NCBI GenBank assembly: GCA_019637105.1
Contig: JAHBWF010000034.1
Span: 1 to 58,299, forward strand
Reading direction: 5' to 3'
DNA from: Labilithrix sp.
GTDB lineage: Bacteria; Myxococcota_A; Polyangia; Polyangiales; Polyangiaceae
DNA: 58,299 bases
The translations under genes were made by a program, and so were the position numbers. Positions 53,612-58,299 of the stretch are shown in pieces (within the stretch, counting starts at the first letter, position 1; each line of letters opens with the position of its first letter). The notes beneath the pieces are model-generated. The model saw only the letters and a program-made list of their open reading frames with translations, did not search any database and was not told the origin of the DNA.

Positions 53612-53731
53612 CGACAGACCGCGCGGGGGCGTGCGCTCGCCCGAGTGAACCGCCTCTCTCCGGCGATCTCCAGGCGGCCCTTTGCCGCACTCGCCTCACC
53701 GGACGGCGGCGCCGCGGGCCTTTTCTCGAGC

Positions 53732-54256
53732 TCAGGGCAGGCAGACGTGCCGGCAGTCCTTGCAGTTGGCGCAGCTTCCAGCGCATTTGCAGCCGAGCGA
53801 CGGCGCTTCGCTGCACGTGGCGCCCTCTTCGCACGGCTCGGCGCACACGGGGGTCGGGCCCTGGTAGACGCACACCTTGCCCTTGTCGCAGGCGATCGCC
53901 GAGCAAGGATCCACCTCGGCGCTCGGCGCGCAGGCGGCGACGCACCCGCTCGGCGTCTCGAAGCGGTTCGCGTTGCCCTGGCAGCCGCCGTAGACGAAGG
54001 CCTCGCACTTCCCCGTCCCGGCGTTGAACCCGTACGACTCGATGTACGCTTCGCACGGGCCTTTGACCTTGGGGAGCGAGCAGGTGTCGCCGGGAGACGC
54101 GCCGCGCGAGCCGCCGCTCGCGCCGCTGTCGCCGTCGTCGTTCGTCCCGCCGTCGGAGCTGCCGGCGCCGACGAGCGGCGTCTCGGCGCCGCCCCTGCAG
54201 GCGGGCAGCAGGACGAGCAGCGCGGCGAAGGGCACGGTAAGACGAAGAGAAAGCAT
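53732..54256 (-). CDS. Kunitz/BPTI-domain lipoprotein with Glu at P1
   Basis: 174 residues, ATG at 54254-54256. Signal peptide with lipobox LLPAC (Cys about 20), then a Gly/Ser/Asp linker. Residues about 58-109 are a Kunitz domain with exact BPTI cysteine spacing (8, 15, 7, 12 and 3 residues between the six Cys) and hallmarks FVYGGC and GNANRF. The residue after the second Cys, the P1 position, is Glu (GPCEAY), unlike the Lys/Arg of trypsin inhibitors, so a Glu-specific target or a non-inhibitory role is suggested. The C-terminal part is a second Cys-rich module with a dense C-x2-C pattern. Surface-exposed. Kunitz domains are rare in bacteria. Confidence 0.88.
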   Translation of the reverse strand: MLSLRLTVPFAALLVLLPACRGGAETPLVGAGSSDGGTNDDGDSGASGGSRGASPGDTCSLPKVKGPCEAYIESYGFNAGTGKCEAFVYGGCQGNANRFETPSGCVAACAPSAEVDPCSAIACDKGKVCVYQGPTPVCAEPCEEGATCSEAPSLGCKCAGSCANCKDCRHVCLP

Positions 54257-54340
54257 CGTCGTTCGAGTTTGTGTTCCGCGCGCCGTCGCGTCAAATCGAC
54301 GGATCGAGCGCCGCACGCGCGATCGCCGCGTCGCGAAGCG

Positions 54341-54622
54341 TCAGCGCGTGAGCCGCTTGCGGAGGAGGAAGTACGCCGCGACGCCGCCGAACGCCGCGAT
54401 CGCCAACGCCACCGCGAGGAGGACCCACACCACGCCCGAGTCGCGCTGCTGGGCGCCGGGCGGGCAGTAGACGTAGCCGCGGGGCTCGAGGCGCTCGCAC
54501 GTCACCTCGAGCCCTCCCGCGACCGCCTCGCTCTGGCAGGCGCGGTCGTCCGGCGCGCAGAGCTTGCCGGAGCTCGAGCACTTCTTCTCGACCGTGCAAG
54601 CGGAGAGCTCCGGGGCGGTCAC
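54341..54622 (-). CDS. Small Cys-containing single-pass membrane protein
   Basis: 93 residues from a GTG. The extracytoplasmic part has six Cys (SACTVEKKCSSSGKLCAPDD, RACQSE, VTCERLEP, VYCPPGAQ), followed by one membrane helix (VVWVLLAVALAIAAFGGVAA) and a short basic end (LRKRLTR). There is no clear signal peptide; the N-terminus is probably translocated by the helix. Upstream of the Kunitz gene on the same strand. Not recognised. Confidence 0.65.
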   Translation of the reverse strand: MTAPELSACTVEKKCSSSGKLCAPDDRACQSEAVAGGLEVTCERLEPRGYVYCPPGAQQRDSGVVWVLLAVALAIAAFGGVAAYFLLRKRLTR

Positions 54623-54893
54623 GGGCCCTCCGAGTCAGGCTCGCCGCCGGAGGCCACGACGCCGACGCTGGACGCGCTGGGGGTCACGTCCGGGGAGGGT
54701 AGCCGCGTCGGAAGCTCGGGTGTAGCGCCGGGGAGACACCCGAAGCGCGGCGCTCGCTGAGGCGGATGGGTCGGTTCGTGGCCGTTTTGTCCGGGTCACG
54801 CCCGCCGCGGCGCCGCTCGGGGTCCTCGGTATTCTGGCGTTTCCGACCGGAACGGCCGTTGCACCCGAGCGCCGCAGTGCTATGAGGCCCGCC

Positions 54894-55166
54894 ATGAAGC
54901 TCGAGCATACCCCGCGCGCCCTCGCGGTCGTCGTCGCCGTCCTGGCGGTGGGGTGCGGGCGCGTGTCCAGCGAGCCCGTGTCCGCGCCCACGTCGCCCGC
55001 CGCGACTGTCCGGCTCCTCGCCGCCGAGCTTCATACCGCCGACGACGCGCCGAAGGTCGGGAAGTCGCAGCACTCGGGGGCTTCCGTCCTCGACGAGCGC
55101 GCCGGCAAGGATCCGCCGCGCGCGCGGGCCGACCGCAAGGGCGGCGGTTTCAGCGGCTACAAGTGA
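54894..55166 (+). CDS. Small lipoprotein ending in GGGFSGYK
   Basis: 90 residues from Met at 54894 (an in-frame ATG at 54882 adds four). Signal peptide with lipobox LAVGC (Cys about 21). The mature chain is short and polar (DDAPKVGKSQHSGASVLDER) and ends in a Lys-rich segment with GGGFSGYK. No known domain. Confidence 0.65.
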   Translation: MKLEHTPRALAVVVAVLAVGCGRVSSEPVSAPTSPAATVRLLAAELHTADDAPKVGKSQHSGASVLDERAGKDPPRARADRKGGGFSGYK

Positions 55167-55191
55167 GCCGGAGCGCGCGGCTCCCGCGCGC

Positions 55192-55917
55192 TCACACCGC
55201 CACCCGCCGCGCGCGGATCGTCCGATGCGTGCTCGGCGGGTTCGACTCTCGGTCGAGCGCGAGCGGCGAGCGATCGAGCTGAGACGAGAGATCGGCCGGA
55301 TCGTCGTAGAGGGCGATGGCGCCCGAGAGATCGCCGTCGGACCAGCCCCCGCCGCAGCGCAGGGCGACGACGGGCACGCCCGCGCGCTCGCCGGCGGCGA
55401 TGTCGTAGGGCGTGTCGCCGATCATGAGCGCCTCGCCCGCGGTCAGCCCGATCCGGTCGAGCGCGATCTGGACGAGATCGGGATCGGGCTTGCTGCGGTC
55501 GGCGTCGTCGGCCGAGACGACGACGTCGATGAGGTCCGCGACGCCGGCCGCGCGGAGGAGGGGGCCGATGTCCTCGGCGGACGCGGACGAGACCGCGGCG
55601 CAGACGAGCCCGCGCGATCTCAGGCGATCGACCAGCACGCGCGCGCCGTGAAACGGGCCGAGGTCCGGGAGGTAGTGCGCCTTGAAGATCCTCGCGCGCC
55701 GCTCGCGGATCGACCTCCCCTCCGCCGATTCGTGATCCACCGCGACGAGCTCGGGGAGCAGCTTGTCGGCCCCCATCCCGATCTTGGATCGCACGAGGTC
55801 GAGCGAGACGTTCCGCCCGTGGCCTCGGAGCGAATCGAGCCACGCCTGCGCATGTGCGTCGTTGCTGTCGAGCAGGGTTCCATCGATGTCGAAAAGGACG
55901 GCTCGGATCCGCGCCAT
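55192..55917 (-). CDS. HAD-superfamily phosphatase
   Basis: 241 residues. Motif I FDIDGTLLDSND with the two catalytic Asp, motif II Ser/Thr in AAVSSASAED, motif III Lys in DRSKPDPDLVQIALDRIG and motif IV MIGDTPYDIAAGERAGV. A helical cap between motif I and II (C1 type) matches phosphoglycolate phosphatase and beta-phosphoglucomutase relatives. Substrate not predictable. The C-terminal 25 residues are a polar extension. Confidence 0.88.
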   Translation of the reverse strand: MARIRAVLFDIDGTLLDSNDAHAQAWLDSLRGHGRNVSLDLVRSKIGMGADKLLPELVAVDHESAEGRSIRERRARIFKAHYLPDLGPFHGARVLVDRLRSRGLVCAAVSSASAEDIGPLLRAAGVADLIDVVVSADDADRSKPDPDLVQIALDRIGLTAGEALMIGDTPYDIAAGERAGVPVVALRCGGGWSDGDLSGAIALYDDPADLSSQLDRSPLALDRESNPPSTHRTIRARRVAV

Positions 55918-56161
55918 GGCTCACCTTCTGTGATGCGCGTTGCAGTCGACGTGCCCGGCTCGAGCCACGTCGCGACGGCGCACGAGAGGAGCGACGCCCC
56001 GAGCGCGCGCCGTGACTCGGGGGGCTCCGCCGCGATCCGCGTGGACGCCGCCGCCTCGCTCGGGCGACGCGGTCGGTGCGAGGTCGCGCGGGGCCCACGT
56101 GGCGACGCTCGGACGAGGCGCCGTCGTGCGAGGCATCCTGTCGCTCGCGCCGCCGCCGCCG

Positions 56162-57439
56162 TCACCAGCCGGTCTTCTCGCGGATCCGCGGCGCCAGCTC
56201 GTCGGCGACGCGCTGGTGGAACGCGGGGCTGCCGTGGCCCTCGCAGCCCGTGAGCTCCGAGGGAGGCGCGACGGACGGCGTCACGGCGTAGACGCGCGTG
56301 TCGCCGGCGCCGTTTCGCCGCGCGACGACGCCCGCGACGCCCTCCATCACGTGGGTGCGCGATTGACGCCCGGGCGGCTCGGCGTCGCTCACGGAGGGAG
56401 ACGTCGCGAGGAACACGTGCGCGTGGGGGTAGTGCTGGCGGACGTCGACGACGAAGGCGTCGTACGTGTCCGTGAACTGCGCGACCGTCGGCGCCCCGTC
56501 GTCCTCCGGTTGGCCGATCGCGAAGTCGTTGCCCCCGAGCATGACGATCACGACGTCCGGCACGTAGGCCGTGAAGTCCCACGGGCTCGCGGCGATCGTC
56601 GGCACCGCGCGCGGGAAGACGACGGGCATCGTGTCCTTGTCGGGCCGCCAGATGTTCTTCACCATCCCCTTGCCCGAGTACACGGTGCCCTGGACGTCGG
56701 CCTTCAACGCCTCGCCGAGGAGCGCGCCGAAGGACTTGCGGAAGTTCTGCCACTTCGCGGCGTAGTTGAGTCCGGGGCACATCGGGCCCTGACCGACGCC
56801 CTCGACGCCGAACGCGGCGGGCTGCGAGTCGCCGATGATCTCGAGCTTGCGGAGGTGACGGCCCGGCGGCGCGAGCAGCTTGCCGCCCGCGAAGTCGTAG
56901 CCGAGGAAGCGCGTCGCCCCGGTCTGCGCCTCGCTCCGCTTGTAGAGCTCGACGACGTGCTCGCCGGGGGGGAGGTCCGTCGCGAGGACGTACTCGTGGG
57001 CCCCGGCCTCCATCACCAGCTTCGGACGCAGCGCGCCGTCGATCGTGACGTCCCATTCGCTCGGTCCGCCCGTCATCCACGACTGGGTGATCTCCTCGAG
57101 GCGCGCGGTGACGCGCGTCCCCTCGAAGCGGGCCACGATGCGACAGCCGGGCCATGCGCACGTCGGCCCGGCCGGATCGCGCGCGTCGAAGCGGCCGACG
57201 AAGTCGACGCGCGGCGGCCCCGACGGCTCGGGATCGGGCGGCGCGGTCGACGCGCCGTCGCGCTCGCGGGTCCCACCGTCGCGAGTTGCCCCGGGGTGGT
57301 TCGTGTCGTTCGTGTCGTTCGTGTCGAGAGCGGGAGACGTCGGCGAGCTCTCGTCGACCCGTTCTTGCGCGTCACCCGACTTGCACGACGACACGAGGAG
57401 GAGGACGGCCAAGAGGGGCGAGGTCGACGGGCGGCGCAT
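56162..57439 (-). CDS. SGNH-hydrolase (CE2-like) esterase lipoprotein
   Basis: 425 residues. Signal peptide with lipobox LLVSSC, a low-complexity linker containing a DTN repeat, then a jelly-roll N-domain (FVGRFDARDPAGPTCAWPGC, RIVARFEGTRVTARLEEITQ) and an SGNH domain: IIGDSQPAAFGVEG (nucleophile Ser), YSGKGMVKN, VIVMLGGNDFAIGQ (Asn) and a C-terminal His in CEGHGSPAFHQ, where the usual D-x-H is E-G-H. The two-domain layout matches carbohydrate esterase family 2 deacetylases. Probably removes acetyl groups from polysaccharide. The last box departs from consensus. Confidence 0.82.
   Translation of the reverse strand: MRRPSTSPLLAVLLLVSSCKSGDAQERVDESSPTSPALDTNDTNDTNHPGATRDGGTRERDGASTAPPDPEPSGPPRVDFVGRFDARDPAGPTCAWPGCRIVARFEGTRVTARLEEITQSWMTGGPSEWDVTIDGALRPKLVMEAGAHEYVLATDLPPGEHVVELYKRSEAQTGATRFLGYDFAGGKLLAPPGRHLRKLEIIGDSQPAAFGVEGVGQGPMCPGLNYAAKWQNFRKSFGALLGEALKADVQGTVYSGKGMVKNIWRPDKDTMPVVFPRAVPTIAASPWDFTAYVPDVVIVMLGGNDFAIGQPEDDGAPTVAQFTDTYDAFVVDVRQHYPHAHVFLATSPSVSDAEPPGRQSRTHVMEGVAGVVARRNGAGDTRVYAVTPSVAPPSELTGCEGHGSPAFHQRVADELAPRIREKTGW
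57300..57326. repeat. Three 9-bp repeats TTCGTGTCG
   Basis: Three perfect TTCGTGTCG units inside the esterase gene encode, on the minus strand, DTN-DTN-DTN in the lipoprotein linker. Copy number probably varies between strains. Confidence 0.85.
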
Positions 57440-57630
57440 CGAGCGCTCGCGATGCAGTTCGCGTGCGCATCGACCGCGCGGTCGCGGCGCGCTTGCGGTC
57501 GAGCTCGCCGCCGGGCGAGCTCGGCCGTGGCTCCGGCCGCCGGCCCTCCTCCGCGGGGCGGCCGACGCCGGTCCGGGCGCTCTCGGGGAGGCTCTGGGTG
57601 GCGGGCCGCGGCTGCGGCATAATCACGACG

Positions 57631-58299
57631 ATGGTCGCCGCCGACCCGCAGGCCGAGGAGCGCGTCGGGACCGTGCTCCACGAGAAGTGGACGCTCGAGC
57701 GCCTGCTGGGGGTCGGCGGGATGGGGGCGGTCTACGCCGCGCGCCACCGCAACGGCGCGCGCGCGGCCGTGAAGGTCCTCTCGCCCTCGATGGGGCGCGT
57801 GCCCCACATCCGGAAGCGGTTTCTGCACGAGGGCTACGCCGCCAACCGCGTCGAGCACGCCGGCGCGGTGAAGGTCCTCGACGACGACGTCGTCGCCGAC
57901 GGCGACGGCGAGGGCACGGCGTACCTCGTGATGGAGCTGCTCGACGGCGAGTCGCTCGGCGATCGCGCCAAGCGGGATCCCCCGCTCGGCGAGCGGGAGC
58001 TGCTCGAGGTCGCGGACGGCGTCCTGGCGGTCCTCGACGCGGCGCACGCGAACGGCGTCGTCCACCGGGACCTCAAGCCCGACAACCTGTTCCTCGCGCG
58101 GGATCCCGAGCGCGACGGGATCGTCGTCAAGGTGCTCGACTTCGGCCTCGCGCGCCTGCTCGAGGCGCGCGAGCAGACGATCGCCGGGATGGCGCTCGGG
58201 ACCCCGACGTACATGTCGCCGGAGCAGGCGGCGGGGCAGGTCGATCGGATCGTGAGGCGGCGGCCCCCCTGCGCGCCACGCTCGGACCCCCTCCTGCCC
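57631..58299 (+). CDS. Ser/Thr protein kinase, truncated by window end
   Basis: ATG at 57631, 223 codons to the edge. Kinase lobes: LLGVGGMGAVYAARHRNGAR, AAVKVLSPSM, catalytic loop GVVHRDLKPDNLFLARDPER, VLDFGLARLLEAREQ and the activation segment ALGTPTYMSPEQAAGQVDRI. After about 58250 the frame becomes unlike a kinase (VRRRPPCAPRSDP), where a G-R-x-D-L-W-S-L-G type segment is expected, suggesting a frameshift or low-quality sequence near the end. Likely cytosolic at the N-terminus. Confidence 0.85.
   Translation, partial: MVAADPQAEERVGTVLHEKWTLERLLGVGGMGAVYAARHRNGARAAVKVLSPSMGRVPHIRKRFLHEGYAANRVEHAGAVKVLDDDVVADGDGEGTAYLVMELLDGESLGDRAKRDPPLGERELLEVADGVLAVLDAAHANGVVHRDLKPDNLFLARDPERDGIVVKVLDFGLARLLEAREQTIAGMALGTPTYMSPEQAAGQVDRIVRRRPPCAPRSDPLLP

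Overview
The window is very GC-rich, densely coding DNA, most probably from the chromosome of a Myxococcota bacterium of the Polyangia type. The signs are: Ser/Thr kinases and a PP2C phosphatase in a bacterial setting, a kinase coupled to a TPR periplasmic protein, lipoproteins with Asp/Gly/Ser-rich linkers and repeated 'DVDCGG' cysteine motifs, a CheB-CheR-kinase-receiver fusion, a bacterial Kunitz domain lipoprotein, and many small orphan lipoproteins. This is inferred from protein style; no rRNA or other phylogenetic marker is present.

Positions 1 to about 5250 form an accessory region with visibly more A/T at codon third positions. It holds a tyrosine recombinase (running off the left edge) with an excisionase-like gene, a repeat-rich intergenic stretch, and a tight three-gene operon on the plus strand. 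That operon encodes a winged-helix protein, a PARP-like ADP-ribosyltransferase-fold protein and a 70-residue partner, each joined to the next by a 4-base GTGA overlap. Beyond it lie a hypothetical gene, the decayed C-terminus of a second tyrosine recombinase with its own terminator, and a conserved-looking 96-residue protein. The three-gene operon is the best candidate for an undescribed conflict or toxin-antitoxin-like system.

From 5250 to 28400 the content looks chromosomal. In order: coq4 divergent from a TetR regulator across a perfect palindrome; a Notum/pectin-acetylesterase-like lipoprotein; nicotinate phosphoribosyltransferase; two universal stress proteins translationally coupled to a GAF/PAS sensor kinase; PEP carboxylase; the large CheB-CheR hybrid kinase; a DUF6918-like gene divergent from fadI-fadJ (beta-oxidation) over another perfect palindrome; a membrane protein; purB; and a GT2 glycosyltransferase with a small membrane protein.

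From 28500 to 35240 is a complete phosphate-sensing and uptake operon, phoB-phoR-pstS-pstC-pstA-pstB-phoU, mostly with 4-base overlaps or gaps of a few bases. Downstream are a small lipoprotein, a formylglycine-generating-enzyme-like lipoprotein with cysteine repeats, argH, an HtrA/PDZ-like protein that has lost its catalytic residues, a PP2C phosphatase, a response regulator-histidine kinase pair, and an ECF sigma factor with a coupled membrane protein (putative anti-sigma factor).

From 44800 to the right edge: a beta-propeller-like lipoprotein, a Ser/Thr kinase with a coupled TPR protein, a 1342-residue GH13 enzyme with an internal repeat-rich linker, a winged-helix/DUF5985/DUF5985 operon, a Kunitz inhibitor lipoprotein with Glu at the P1 position, small secreted or membrane proteins, a HAD phosphatase, an SGNH/CE2-like esterase lipoprotein and a truncated second Ser/Thr kinase. 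I saw no tRNA, rRNA, CRISPR array or insertion sequence.
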